This document shows positions 43,985-56,275 of a stretch of DNA of 64,000 bases, piece after piece. The position numbers were made by a program, and so were the translations under genes. Origin of the DNA: Bactrocera neohumeralis (Eukaryota; Arthropoda; Insecta; Diptera; Tephritidae); the NCBI RefSeq assembly GCF_024586455.1, contig NC_065922.1, positions 19,526,089-19,590,088 on the forward strand, given 5' to 3'. The stretch's first letter is position 1; every line of letters starts with the position of its first letter. The notes beneath the pieces were generated by a model. That model did not search any database. It had not been told where the DNA came from and saw nothing but the letters and a program-made list of their open reading frames with translations.

Positions 43985-45320
43985 TTTCTTAACAGTTTAC
44001 TTTATATCTTAACAGAAATTAATCGATTAAAGGCGATAAATTTAGTTGGTATTAAATTTTTTTTTAAACAATAGATTTTGTCACCAAAAAGTAAAAAAAA
44101 ATCGATAACCACTTATCGATATATCGATATCGATTTTTATCGAAATGTTTTTAATTTTCATTACAACCAAATTTTATTTTTAACGCGCTCTTTCTTACAT
44201 TTGTTCAATATATTACAAATATAACTCTTGTTCTGTAAAAAAGAACTTAAAACTTTCATCGATAACTACCTATCACCTTTGTACTTATTTTAATTTATAT
44301 TTTCGAAAATAGTATAATGTTTTTAGACATCGTTTTTAATGCACAAGCGGTATGCTCCTTTTGGACAGTTTGGCTTACTTTTTTGTAGAGTAAAATTAAA
44401 AAAAAAATCGATAACCACTTATCGATTTAATGATATCGATTCTTATTGATATTTTTAAATTTATTTTATTTGTATTATATTTTAGATATTTTCTTCTTAG
44501 GTTCGTTGTATTGTACATAAATATTACAATTATTTTATAAGAAAAAACTTAAAAGTTAAAATAAATAAATATAAATTTTGTACTTAATTTAATGTATGTA
44601 CATATATTAATGAAAATAGTAGAATGTTTTTCCCGCGAAATCGGGTTTCATACCGCGTTTTTGACAGTTTGGCTTACTTCTTCGCAGAAATCAATCGATA
44701 AAAAACGATAAATCTAGTCAATATAAAATTCTATGAAAAATTTGTAAAAAAAAAGATTTATTTTATCGATATTTTTTATTTTAATTATGTATATTAAAGT
44801 TATATTTTTGATGACGTATATTACACTTTTTCTGTAAAAAAAACTTTTTCGATAAACACTTAAGGATATACATACATACATACATATGTATGTACATACA
44901 AATCTATTGATATCGATTTTAATCGATATTTCTTATTTTTTTATGCTAATTATATTTTTGTTAAGAAATATCACATTTCTACTTAAAAAAATATTTTTTC
45001 GATAACCACTTATCGATTAAATATCTGACAATATCGATTTTTATAGAAATTTTTTATATTTTTTTTTATATACGAATTATGTTTTTGATGATAAGAATTA
45101 CATGTTATCTTTGTTTAGTCTATAAACACTTAAGAATATACATATGTACATACATACGTACATATCCATCAATATCGATTTTCAACGATATTTCTAATTT
45201 TTTTTATATGCATATTATATTTTTGATAATAAATGTTACTTTTTGCCGTAAAAAGATTTTTCGATAACCACTTATCGATATACATGTCTAACGAAAACGA
45301 TTTTTATCGATATTTTTTCA
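43985..45320. repeat. CGATA / ATCGAT palindrome-bearing tandem array
   Basis: A degenerate array with a unit of about 145 bp and a partial 290-bp higher-order period (TTTGGCTTACTT at about 44368 and 44661). The conserved core is CGATAACCACTTATCG at about 44103, 44409, 45000 and 45260, with decayed cores near 44258, 44850 and 45123. It is followed in most units by GATATCGATTTTTATCGATA or variants. Arms ATCGATAA and TTATCGAT flank a CCAC loop. No ORF. More than twenty CGATA or TATCG strings occur in 1.3 kb. Confidence 0.8.
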
Positions 45321-45956
45321 GTCGTACCCGTTTATAGGAGAATAATCTAAAACTGCCGCTCTTGTTACACACATGTTATCCTGTCGATCGTTATTAAATC
45401 TCAGATTTTCTTTCACCACTATGCTTTCTCCCTTAAGCCCGCTTTGGCACCTCTTAACTAACCCAAATTTGCTTATCAATATTTGTGCCTCCGTTTTTAT
45501 TGAACATGTGTAGCACAGCTTAGTAAAGTGTCTGGGTAATTAAAAAAGATAAACAAATAAATTGATGATTTCCTTTTAGATTGCGCGCGATATTGATAAC
45601 TGTATGATAAGTGTTGTTTACTACTTTCTACTTTGTTTTTGGACAATCCTTATCTCAAATAGTGTTTTATGTTTGCTTATGTAATACTATTGTAGCAATT
45701 TTACTTAACTGGTTTGAAAACAGCTGCAGCTTTTCATAATACAACGCTAAGTATCTGATTAAGTTTCAGCTAATGCTTTTATTGTGGCGCAAAGGCAGGT
45801 CTCCGCCTTATCATTTTCCGTGTGTGTGGCTTTTGAAGATTTGTGTATTAAATGTTACTTAATACTAGGTTTTGTTAAGGGTATTAATACCAAGGCGCCA
45901 CTTAAAAACGAGTGTCTTGAGAGAATATAGGTACTATTTATATTTAATAGGCAAGG
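45321..45956. other. Non-coding intron
   Basis: Contains the 12-bp palindrome GGTATTAATACC near 45879-45890; otherwise nothing recognised. Confidence 0.4.
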
Positions 45957-46080
45957 TGTGGAGATAGTTAAGATAAGATAAATAGATGAGGATTGCACTG
46001 CGACCCAAGGTATATTGTGCCCTCTCCTAAGTCACAACAACTCATATTGATAAATTCCAATGTCCGTGAAGATAGTTGGA
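45957..46080 (-). mobile_element. LINE 3'UTR fragment (family Y copy 2)
   Basis: It shares AAGATAAGATAAAT, GATGAGGATTG, ACCGCAACC-like, and CCCTCTCCTAAGTCACAAC with 37150-37230, then TGATAAATTC. Only the 3'UTR and the last few codons survive, the usual result of 5' truncation. Confidence 0.6.
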
Positions 46081-46194
46081 GCTTAGTAATTTAAAAATTA
46101 TAATTATGAATCTGACTTACTTCTTTGTAGATTATAGGTAAGCTAACTTTAGTTCACTTAACATAGAATATTTCAAACAAAATTTTGCGCTTAT

Positions 46195-47115
46195 CACGAA
46201 ATTGAGCTAATATTATTATCAGACTAATAATTCAACAATTTTTTAACTTAACTTAGCCGTAACCGTAACGTAACGCAATATTTAACTTAACTTAATTCTA
46301 CTTAATGTAACTTAAACAAATTTATTTATATTTTATTTATCTTAACTTAACCGTAACCGTAACCTTAACGTAACGCAATACTTAACTTAATTCGAATTAA
46401 CATAACTTAAGTAAATTTATTTATATTGTATTTATCTTAACTTAGCCGTGACCTTAGCCTTAACATAACGCAATACTTATCTTAACGTAATTTGACTTAA
46501 CGGAACTTAAGAAAATTTATTTTTATTGTTTTTTATCTTAATTTAGCCATAACTGTAACCTTAACGTAACGCAAAACTTAACTTAAATTAATTCCACTTA
46601 ACGTAATTTAAGCAAACTTATTTATATTGTATTTATCTGAACTTAGCCGTAACCGTAACCTTAACATAACCTTAAGTCAACGTAACTTAATTCGAATTAA
46701 CGTAAATTAAGCTAATATATTTTTATTATATTTATCTTAACTTGGCCGTTACCGTAAACTTAACATAACGCAATACTTAACTTAACCTAATTCGACTTAA
46801 TGCAACTTAAGAAATTTATTTTTATTGTTTTTATTTTAATTTAGCCATAACCGTAACCTTAACGTAACGCAAAACTTAACGTAAATTAATTCCACTTAAC
46901 GTAATTTAAGCAAACTTATTTATATTGTATTTATCTGAACTTAGCCATAACCGTAACCTTAACATAACGCAATACCTAACGTAACCTAATTCGACTTAAT
47001 GCAACTTAAGAAAATTTATTTTTATTGTATTTATTTTAATTTAGCCATAACCGTATCCTTAACGCAAGGCAATAATTAACTTAACTTAATTCGGCTTAAG
47101 GTAATTTAAGCAAAT
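46195..47115. repeat. ~100-bp tandem array rich in TTAAC/GTAAC, nine units
   Basis: Units start near 46257, 46351, 46446, 46546, 46648, 46746, 46844, 46946 and 47044. Each reads TTAGCCGTAACCGTAACC, then TTAACGTAACGCAATACTTA, ACTTAATTCGACTTAA, and AAGCAAATTTATTTATATTG with TATTTATC. Identity between units is high (roughly 80-90% by eye), so it is younger than the array at the window start. TTAACC-like strings recur but telomeric repeats are not present. Confidence 0.9.
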
Positions 47116-48469
47116 TTAACTTTTGTATTAACTTTATTTTTGTTTTCGTTTCTAGAGGGCCAGGAGTGCATAAGCTATAGGCTGCCTTTTGCATTTTATT
47201 TTTTCCTAGATAAAGAACCTCGCTTATGACTAAATTTTCTCTAAATCAAGTAATTTAAATTTTATACCGTTTATTATACTTGCTGCTAAAATATAAAAAA
47301 TAATTTTATAATTTTAATAATTACAATAATTACAATAATTTTATTTACTACATTTTAGTTCACCATAACCTCACCTAACTTAAACATAACCGATTAAAAC
47401 CTATATTAATCAAGTTCAACTGCTGTTTCAAGCTGCTTATTGCCACTATTCTTCATTAAACATATTTGCAACCACAAAATACTGCAGCAGAATCGGCCGC
47501 TTATCACTTTATTGTACAAAAATAATTTTTCGGTTATTTTTTCGTTAGCGATAACTTGAAAGCGAATGACTCACATTTTTCTAACCAAAATTAAATGCTA
47601 TAATTTATATATAATTCGTTTTACATATAAATATTGAATTTTCTTAAAAGTCTGTAATCTACAGCATGCTTGTTCTTACCGACGTCAGTCAAAACCCCCA
47701 GATGTGCTTATCGAGCCCACACACGTGCTGATTTTTAATTTCGTTTGTATAATTGACTCGTGTGTGTTTGTGTATCTAATAACTAAGCTTTGTTGCCAAG
47801 TATTTTTTTCGATATATACATATGTACAATGTGGGTTGAGTATTATCTATTCGTTTGTCGTACAAATTGCTTCAGCGCATTATTTACATACATTTGACAG
47901 GCATTGCCCAAATTCTATTGACTTCAGCGGCTATTACGAGTATTTTCGTTCGGCAGACTTTGCACAAAACAAAAATAATGATTGCCTTGCCAATTGAACA
48001 GATGTGTTATTTTGGCATAAAATTGATTTTAAATTTAGCGCAGACAAAAAAGAACCAAAGCACAAAACGAAAGATAAGAATAACAAAAAACAATTGTAAA
48101 ATTAAAACCAAATGGGAAGTGACTTGCACAAAAGAAAACAGAAGCTAATTAAAAAAGGTAATTGAATTGTATGATGAAAGGAAAGTCTTGTGTGAAAGAA
48201 ATAAAACACACGAATTAAATTAAATAAGCGAACAAAAAAGAAATAACAGAAATAGCGCAGGAATTACATAGAGAGAGAGCTTATAATGCTCTCCATGAAT
48301 CGCAAGATCAAGCATGTTCAAAAAGACCTGTTTTCGAAACTCTTGTTCAAAAATTTCAGCTTTATCGGAACGACTCGAGCACGAACGCGTTTCATACCGA
48401 AATATCTACCAAAATCATTCGAATGAACTCGTGATGTCGAGCTCTATAGCCATCTCTCTAATGTATAAC
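47116..48469. other. Non-coding intron
   Basis: No family is recognised. ORFs at 47704-48148 overlap in two frames and lack motifs. A short duplicated AATTACAATAATTACAATAA lies at about 47320-47340. Confidence 0.45.
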
Positions 48470-48775
48470 TTTTTTTACGTTTTTGAAATTTTGAAAAATT
48501 AATACTAGAATTAATTAAACTAATCATTTATTTCATTTCTTTTCGTTTTAGGTGAGTAAACACACACAAACAAGCATGTTAAGAGTTACTAGCTGTATGC
48601 CACCAATGTCTAAAGGACAAATACCCAAAGGAACACAAATCGGCTAAGTTCAAAAACAGTTTAAAATACTTTTCAAAAATTTGTATATTCAACAAACTCA
48701 TTAAAACTAACTTCCGGGGGTTTAGAAGAACTTACTATATATGAATTCAAACACGTACAGGCGAAAAATATTTAT
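48470..48775. repeat. Dispersed repeat family 1, copy B
   Basis: Direct-orientation copy of 14765-15078 with closely matching order and spacing, including TCTTTTCGTTTTAGGTGAG at about 48538. Here about 160 bp of other DNA separates it from the next DD41D mariner. Confidence 0.8.
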
Positions 48776-48934
48776 TAGCAATTGAGCACATTGTTATTGT
48801 ATTCTTTGTAGTATCCTTCACAAGGATCAAGAAATCTTTTTTTTTCTAACTTCAAAACATTACTTACATAATTCCTTTATCTAGCATTTTTAGAGTTGAA
48901 TTGATAAGTTAAATTTTATATATTGTCAATAAAA

Positions 48935-49440
48935 AGGGTGATACATTTCGAGTTCCCTACTTTTGTAGAGAAAAAACACAGAAATTTAAAATCTATTGGG
49001 GACTTAAAATCTATTATTTTAATTCGAAAGATTATCTCTTTCAAATGTTGGCCGCGGTTACGTGTCAGCTGATCCATCCGTTGAGTTCAATTTTCGATGT
49101 CTTGTTCGAGCATTTCAAGTGGTAACTGCCGAATGACACCCGTGATGTTTTGCTACAAGGCCTGAAACGAAGCGGAATTGTCCGCATAGACTTTAGACTT
49201 TACATATCCCCACAGGAAAAAGTCCAATTGTGTGATATCACACGAACATGGTGACCAATCGACGGACCCAAAACGTGAAACGTGGCTGCTCACTGAAGTG
49301 TTCTCTCAATAAATTCATTGATTGATGATATATATGTGGAAAGTTGCGCCGTCTTGTTGAAACCAAATGTCGTCGTTCTTACCGGCAATATTTTTGAAGA
49401 AATATGGACCGATGATTCCACCGGCACGCAAACCATCCTA
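48935..49440 (-). mobile_element. DD41D mariner 3' half, relic D
   Basis: It starts with the terminal repeat GGGTGATACATTTCGAG (about 48939), then carries minus-strand transposase pieces matching DHLRR-type ends and the WPPRSCD region (about 49235-49270). A deletion of about 80 bp then joins to DNA encoding GPYFFKNIAGKN (to about 49440). The N-terminal half and 5' end are missing. Frames are broken throughout. Confidence 0.8.
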
Positions 49441-51394
49441 GTTCCAATTGGTAAAAACTGGGAGGGTAGATTTTCTAAAGGAAGCTCTAGAAGCATCAGC
49501 AAAATAATTCACCATAGAGAATCTGGTACAGACTATAAGATGGTTGCAAGAAAACCTACAGACAAAGCCCTCACAGCTTCTGCTTAGTCCCCATCTATGT
49601 CTGTAGACTGGAGTTGTCCTGTTGGAACACAATTCCTAATGGCAAAAGCTGGCTTCTGAGCAATTATTTGCTTCAGACATTCCATTTTTGACAGTATGTA
49701 TGTAATTAAGTGTGTCGAGATTTGATGTTTTGAAAATTTAGGTATGCTTTGAGTACAAATTTTGAATAAAACCTACAGTGAGACATAATTTTCTTCCTTT
49801 CTAGTTTATACATGTTGAAAGTTAAGAAAGTCCGAACAGACTTTTTAGGTCTGAAATCTGCGCTGCGAGATCTTCTTCTTTATTGCCTAAGACACTGCGG
49901 TCGAGAGACGAGATCAATAGCGATAACTTTCTAACATAATTACTTGCAGATCTCAAATTGTGTATCACAGGGTGATTCGAATGTCTGCATATTAATATAG
50001 AGGGAGTTATTTTTGAGTAAGCTCACCTCTTGGGGTGCATTCTAATGTTCTACAGCCACGCTGAAGCTCATGCTCCCAATTAAAATACAAAAAAAGCACT
50101 TTAAGACACTTTTAAAGCTTTTTGCAAAAAATAAAAAATTGCAAACCAAAAAAATATAGATTAGCAATATTTTGATCGTCAGCGCAATGAAATTGTGTGG
50201 CACATGAAAGAAGCGAAAAAACGAAGAAACAGACACAGACCGATTTGGAGCAGAACAAGAAACATTAAATTGCCACAAAAGTAAACGCAACAAAGCAGTA
50301 GCAATCAGCGAGGCAACTTATAAGCGGCGCACCGCACAATGAAGCATTTTGTTGTCAATGGCGGCATGTGAGGGGCGGCAAAGCGCTTGGCGCGGCCAAA
50401 GCAGTGAAGAAGCGCTGCAAAGCGCACACAACAAACAACAAATTTTACGATTGCAACAATTGAGTGCGCATCGCATATGAGCATTGGCAATAAAACACAG
50501 CGCACAAATGGCTTATAAGCATAATGCAACACAATTGCACACATGCCACAAGTAGTCGCAACGCAAGCACAGAGGCGCACATACAAATGCGCATGTGGCG
50601 TGTGTGTGTGTGTGTGTGTGAATGCAACTGCCTTTGCAACATGTGAGAAATCAAAATCGGCAGCGGCAATTGCTGTTGCTGTTGTTGTTGTTTTTGCGCA
50701 ATTTGCTTGTGCATTGAAGCGTTGCGGCACGTCGCTGGCGAGTTGCCGGCGCCGCGGTCGTCAGTTGCCGCTGCTAATGTCCGTCATCGGCGCTGTTGTT
50801 CTTGTTGTTTTTGGAATTATTACAATAATGTTTTGTTGTTTTTGTATTTTCGGCAATCAACAATCGAATCGTAGTGCAACAGCCGCGCAATTATCGCGCT
50901 CGATTGCGCTCATTTATGTACCGTTATGTGTGCACGTCTGGTTTATTTGCCTAAAAGTGTGCCACGCGTATTTCAAATAGACGTAAACACAATGGCTAAA
51001 GCAGTGCTGAACGCATTCGGCAGCTTGCCACACACACGTGCGTACAAATATTGTTGCATTAATCGTTTGCTTTTGGTTGCATTGGTTGCAAGCGGGCGTT
51101 TTGCGTAAATTATGATTTTTGGCTGCGTTGTTTGGCGATTGTGGGTCGTGCTGATGGGTATTTATAGAGTGACGTAGATTGGCTTTTTGAATGAGAAACA
51201 GAAAATCTCTTTGTATCAATTTGAACTACTCCCAAATTTATATTTGCCACAGAATATTACACTTATGTTTTTGGTAGAACATTTTTTTATTTGTATTTTT
51301 GGTTTGGGTGTATTGTTGTATTGAGGTTATTTGATAAATTTAGAATATATATATATATATATATAATATAATTGTCCTAGAAGTTTGCTATATT
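49441..51394. other. Non-coding intron
   Basis: At 49872-49903 TCTTCTTCTTTATTG is a possible RTE 3' tail on the minus strand, too short to be sure. A GT run (50600-50620), TTGCTGTTGTTG strings and a CG-rich patch (50730-50790) follow. AT dinucleotides at 51344-51366. ORFs at 50305-50980 are simple-repeat readings on both strands. Confidence 0.5.
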
Positions 51395-52285
51395 CTGGAG
51401 TGTTTTCATCCATTCGGTCGACCTGATCTAGCCAGCGTAGCCGCTGTCCCTTTATTCGCTGAACTTCGTCAATCTCATACAGCTCATCGTTCCAGCAACT
51501 AGGGTACTCGCCGTTACCAAAGCGCCAAGAACCATAAATCTTCTGCTAAACCTTTCTCGAAAACACTCTTAAGACCGACTCATCAGATAATGTCATTGTC
51601 CATGCCTCCGGAACGGAAATAATGAGCGACTTGTATAATTTGGTCCTTGTTTACTTATCAATTTCCTACTCAGTCCACAGTTGAACCAGTTGTCAAGAGT
51701 CATTCTGCCTTGGATTTCGAGACTGATGTTATTTTTAATGTTAATACTGGTTCCAAGATAAACGGAATTATCCGCGGCTTCGAAGTTATGACTGTCAACA
51801 ATGACGTGGGAGTCAAATCGCGAGTGCGACGACTGTCCAATTTGAAATCAACGAAGTGGTGGTGTGTATTGATTATGTTTTCACGAGTATATTCCAAGAC
51901 TCAGCGTATGGTGAATATCTGGTCAGTTGTTGGTTTTAAAGGCCTGAAGTCACACTGATAAAGTCCAATCAGTTTGTTGACGGTGCGCTTTAATCTTTCA
52001 CACAGTCTCAAAAGGAGGGTCTATCATTCGAGGTTGTTTTCTGCTTTTCATTTGCAATATTTTTTACGTGGCGGGTCCCAAACCCGGCGCACAACCCTGG
52101 GAAGGAATGTTTCGCCTTCTCACCTTAGCTCGCCTTCAAAAGGATGTGTTTTGGCTACCCAGACGATACTTGGTCTAAGACAAGAAGTCGTGAGCTGCTT
52201 GAGCCATATGTTAAATAATCGTTCCTCGCCACTTCCAAGTGTATGACGTTCAGAGAACTTTCCTCATGACTCCATCCTTCCGGAC
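51395..52285 (-). mobile_element. RTE-type LINE relic, copy 3, two internal deletions
   Basis: From its 3' side it covers the C-terminal tail region (51395-51620; compare 3000-3240), an RT thumb/palm part (51690-51845) and an RT motif 2-3 part (51845-52008). It then jumps directly to the leader block (52015-52285), which matches 4380-4650. Deletion joints lie near 51845 and 52010. The 3' end (2791-3000 in copy 1) is absent, so it is 3'-truncated as well. Frames are closed. Confidence 0.85.
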
Positions 52286-54984
52286 ATTAGCTTCCTAAAT
52301 ATTATTTCAACACTTATTTTACTCCAAATTAGGCTTACGCGTATGTGTCAATCTGACGAATTGGACAGGAAAAATTATACACGGAAAGCGCTTGAAAACA
52401 TTCACGAACCCCTTGTCATCAATTTTTGTTTCAGCAATTCATGTTTTTAAGGTCTTTCTAAGGTTAGTAAGAGAGCCAGAATGTTTTTTATGACAATTAA
52501 ATGAGATGTGGGGTATAAATATCGTCATTATTCGCCAAGCGTAAACCAAAAAGTCTTATATGTTTGTCAAGAAATCCCTAATGTTTACGGCTACCAGCCG
52601 AAGTTAGCATTTTCTTATTTGCTAAATATTAATTTGCCTAAATAGTGATTAATGAGCAAAATATTTACAATTAAGAGCTAATGATTTGACAGCACACAAC
52701 TTGCTTCACTTCACGACACACCCCTATAATTATTGCTCCAAAATTTAATTTCCATATCTCTTTTATTGACTTCTCTTCTTCTTCTCACAAGTCTAACGCG
52801 ATCTTAATTAGTAAAGAAACATACAAACCCCGCACCCGACCATGCATAAGTCATCGTCAACTGTCTTCGTATGGGTTTATCGGCGCAATCATGTCTACAT
52901 ATTTGTGATTTATCGTTATTGAATCGAAAAAATTCAAATTAAATTGTCAATAATCATAAATATCGTTGCAGAGGTGTTGTATTTTAATTGCCAACAGTTA
53001 CAATGTAATCGACAACAACATAATTTAGCGAGTGGGCGGCCATTGTGTGGGTGTGATGAGAAATTTTTGTCGACTTGAGTTAAGACAATCGAATCGTTTC
53101 ATATTTTCCTGCACACACACACACATACACACACATAAGCACATGAGCGACAAGGAAATGATGATGAAATTGCAGTCGACTTTAATTGCTGGCAATATTT
53201 TATTGTTGTTGTTGCATAAAAATGTACTGTTATCATTTGGAAAATATATGGCGTGCATTTGATGAATTAAATAATTTCGAAAATTCCGCAAAAACCACAA
53301 AATAATTAATTTGGCAAAACTTATTTGTACAGCCGACCTGCCGCACACACGGCAAAGAGTATTTTAATGAAGTGCAAAAATCATCTTATCACTATTTGGC
53401 GATAAACACACATATATTTCAATATTTTGAAAATTTTCCCTTAGGCACTTGAAAGTAATTACTTTTAATTAGTGGAAAATGTGTAAAATTTGAATTATTG
53501 GCAAAAATATGCAATTTTCGGGCGTCTTGTTACTTTAATTTGAGCAATTTACTAAAGGGTGTTTCAATAAGTAAAAACGTTGTTAGATTCATAAGTGACA
53601 TATTGTGTAAAAAATAGTATGAATATATTACAATTAATACCAATGAGACCTTTTCACAATTGTGATTCAGTTTTAAATGCTTGCTTTATCTCATAGCTCC
53701 CATAGATCATTCCTTAGCAGCACTTTGCTTACATTTTTTGTTAGCCTAAAAGCTTTCGCTTGGTTTATAACTACTAAAAATATTTCCAAAAAAAATCGAG
53801 TCATGAATTTCGTCAATAAATAATAACACATAACCACTAGTATAACCATTTTCGCCTAACCATGTATTAAATGTTCAATTAATCGTTTAAAATAGCGTTC
53901 ATTTTTGGTGTTGACTTTTCCAAAGTTGTCTTCAACTTCATGCGGCAGTTTGGTGGTTTTAATTATGCCCAAAGGTTAGAGGATCGCTGTCAGCTGAATC
54001 TTCTACCAATACTGGCACATGTTCTGGCAGAAAATTCAACACAGTTCACCGCACAATAATCATAAGTGTTCCTATATTAGTTGGAATTTAAGGTATACTA
54101 ATATAATTTTTTTTATTATATATAGTATATAATTTTAAGGTACCTAAAGTTGTTTTGTATTATTTCTTCTATTACAAACAATATTTCGAATTCAAACATG
54201 CAGTAATCAAAATAGATTACCAAACCTCCCAGCTGTCAAAAAAACTCCTCAAATCTGCATTAACAAAGCTTTCAAGTGGAAACAAAATTTCGAACAGTTT
54301 GTTTCACTATATAACTCACTGGTATATTGAGACGCCGTTCGATCAATATAATTCTCAGATACCAACATATGCTAACCAAAAATATACATGCGATTTGAAG
54401 ACCCTGTATACATCTCAAGAATACAAAAATATGAAATTTCCGTTTTCGCCTGCTTCCAAATGCATTTTCGAACAAACATTTGTGCATAGCATATCACGTG
54501 CAATATGTATATGACTTTAGGTGTCTATTAACTAAATATTTTTATGGCAATTTAAATATTTTCATAATTTATTAAATATTTGATATCAATTGCCAATTAA
54601 TTAGAATATTTCACTTTTCGATAGGAGTTATTCTTAATATTTCAACTTGAAGCAAATATACATATAATTAAATTTCTTATAAAAGCCATATACATACATG
54701 TCTGATTGTCATTGGAAATATGTAAGAAAGAAACTGTGTACGATAAGCGACAGCAATCAATAAGCAGGAGAAATCACTGAAGAGTTTTGTTTTTAAAAGG
54801 TGCTGAAATATAATGGTTACCAAAACTTTTTTGAAGGCACTTATCATAAAAAAGTGGAGTAAATATAAAACAAGAAAGTTCAAATAAGATAAACAAACAA
54901 CAAACATTTGAAAAACGGGATTCGTTCTTTCGTTCGTTCTATTTCAATGGCCTCCAATTCTCCTCCTGTTTATGAAAATGCAGC
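52286..54984. other. Non-coding intron
   Basis: AC microsatellite at 53112-53135. A plus ORF at 54155-54514 (119 codons) has no recognisable motif and normal intronic composition, so I do not call it. AT-rich elsewhere. Confidence 0.5.
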
Positions 54985-55500
54985 AATAAGTGTTTGTCGA
55001 GTTCAAAAGAAAAAGATATCAGCAAAATACGGACGAGTGATCATTTTGTGCCTTAGTATATTTACAAAGTTACAATAACGCCTTTTGGAGACATTTCTTC
55101 AATAACTAGAGCTAAGATGTCCCACAACGCGTGGTTTTGTTTTAGTTTATACTACTTAAGCTGAGGAGGAGAGTTTAAGGTGATCATCGTGGCAAACATT
55201 TTTATTCCATTTTAGACATTTTTTTACTTTTCGTTTATGGTAGTTTAATTTGAACCAAGGAGCAACCCAAAGATGGAGCTTTTACCTGGTTGATTTTGTA
55301 ATTCATTTGCTCAAAATTTGTCTCAGAGTTGAAGCCTAGCGATCTTGTGTAAGAAATTTGTATACTCTTAACTTCTTAGAGCTTAGATTCAATGTGTCAA
55401 GATGATTTATTAAACAAATTGTGAAATTTCTGGAGATGAGATTGTGACAGACCTAAATCCTACTAAATTTTAAGAAATCTCGAAAGTGTTTCGATGAGCA
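54985..55500. repeat. Dispersed repeat family 3, copy A
   Basis: It aligns by eye with 59105-59650 in direct orientation. Shared strings include TTTGGAGACATTTCTTCAAT, AAGCTGAGGAGGAG, TGCTCAAAATTTGTCTCAGA and CAATGTGTCAAG. There is no ORF and no visible terminal repeat. Class unknown. Confidence 0.8.
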
Positions 55501-55599
55501 ATACTTATATATACAAACCTTTTGCCATACTTGTTCAAAATCTCAAAGATCTGTGTTCATAAACTCTTTTAAAATTCCGATCAGTGGTCATCGTACTAG

Positions 55600-55992
55600 C
55601 TTAAATTAGAACAGTTGCGTTTGCGAGATAAAGTAGAGCGCAGGAGATCTACTGAACTACTTGGCTTAGTAATGTGCATATTGACGCAATCGTTGGAATT
55701 CTCGCTGGACATTATCCATTAGGCATTATTTCTTTAAGGCTAAACTTTTATCGTACATAAGCTGTCAAAGTTGTGTTGAGGAAGTTGAGGAGGAAACATC
55801 AAGCCACTTAATACTCCATTGTTAAGCCTTAGTAGGACTGAGATTGAAACATTTCGGCAAACTCAAAGCACTTTGTCGATTTGTGATGGTTATATGGTTA
55901 TTTACTAAGAAGTTTTAGGTATCACAACGGACCGGCATACTAAGCTGCTTAAGGGAGGTTTCGGTTCGAACTTAAGCTAACCTAGCGCCATA
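55600..55992 (+). mobile_element. LINE C-terminal tail and 3' end (relic, family Z)
   Basis: Plus-strand frames give STELLGL, then GILAGHYPLGIISLRLNFYR, SCQSCVEEVEEETSSHLILH, then CKALVGLRLKHFGKLKAL. This is the C..C...H...C tail of an RNase H-bearing LINE, followed by its 3'UTR, which ends in CTAACCTAG near 55975-55985. Frameshifts and stops are present. It directly follows repeat family 3, copy A. Confidence 0.7.
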
Positions 55993-56134
55993 TTTCCAGG
56001 AAAGTTTACTATTTGAGCTCTTAATACCTTGTGAGCTTCAGAGAAAGTGCCACAGAACCATTTCTTGCTTAAATTCGCAGAGTAGTTTAAAGAAAGAATG
56101 GAAACTATATTCATGAGTTTTAGAAAAGTTCCAG

Positions 56135-56275
56135 TGTATAATACAGCGAAGACCCCAGATGCTTACAGTGTAATCCTGCCAATGCGTGACAAGTGCACAA
56201 GAGATGCTCCATTGTTTTCCTGGTGCCTTGCTCTAGACATTTCCTGCAGTCTTCTAGATATGGATTTCTTCGAAA
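56135..56275 (-). mobile_element. LINE tail fragment (relic, family X copy 2)
   Basis: About 130 bp closely matching 30040-30165: both read GATGTTTACAG or GATGCTTACAG, then GACAAGTGCACAAGAGATGC, then CCTGGTGCCTTGCTCTAGAC and ATTTCCTG.AGTCTTCT. It encodes part of the Cys/His tail on the minus strand and is truncated on both sides. Confidence 0.75.

Noticed and set aside
46195..47115. Telomere-like sequence
   Set aside because: TTAACC-like strings are part of a 100-bp unit, not a short pure repeat, and dipterans of this group lack TTAGG-type telomeres.
49441..49700. Possible further transposase fragment next to mariner relic D
   Set aside because: The translations on both strands gave no motif I could match; similarity to mariner stops at about 49440.
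50305..51219. ORFs of up to 145 codons on both strands
   Set aside because: They run through GT, TTG and CAA repeats; no conserved motif on either strand.
54155..54514. 119-codon plus-strand ORF
   Set aside because: No motif, composition equals intron background, an antisense ORF overlaps, and no splice or start context.
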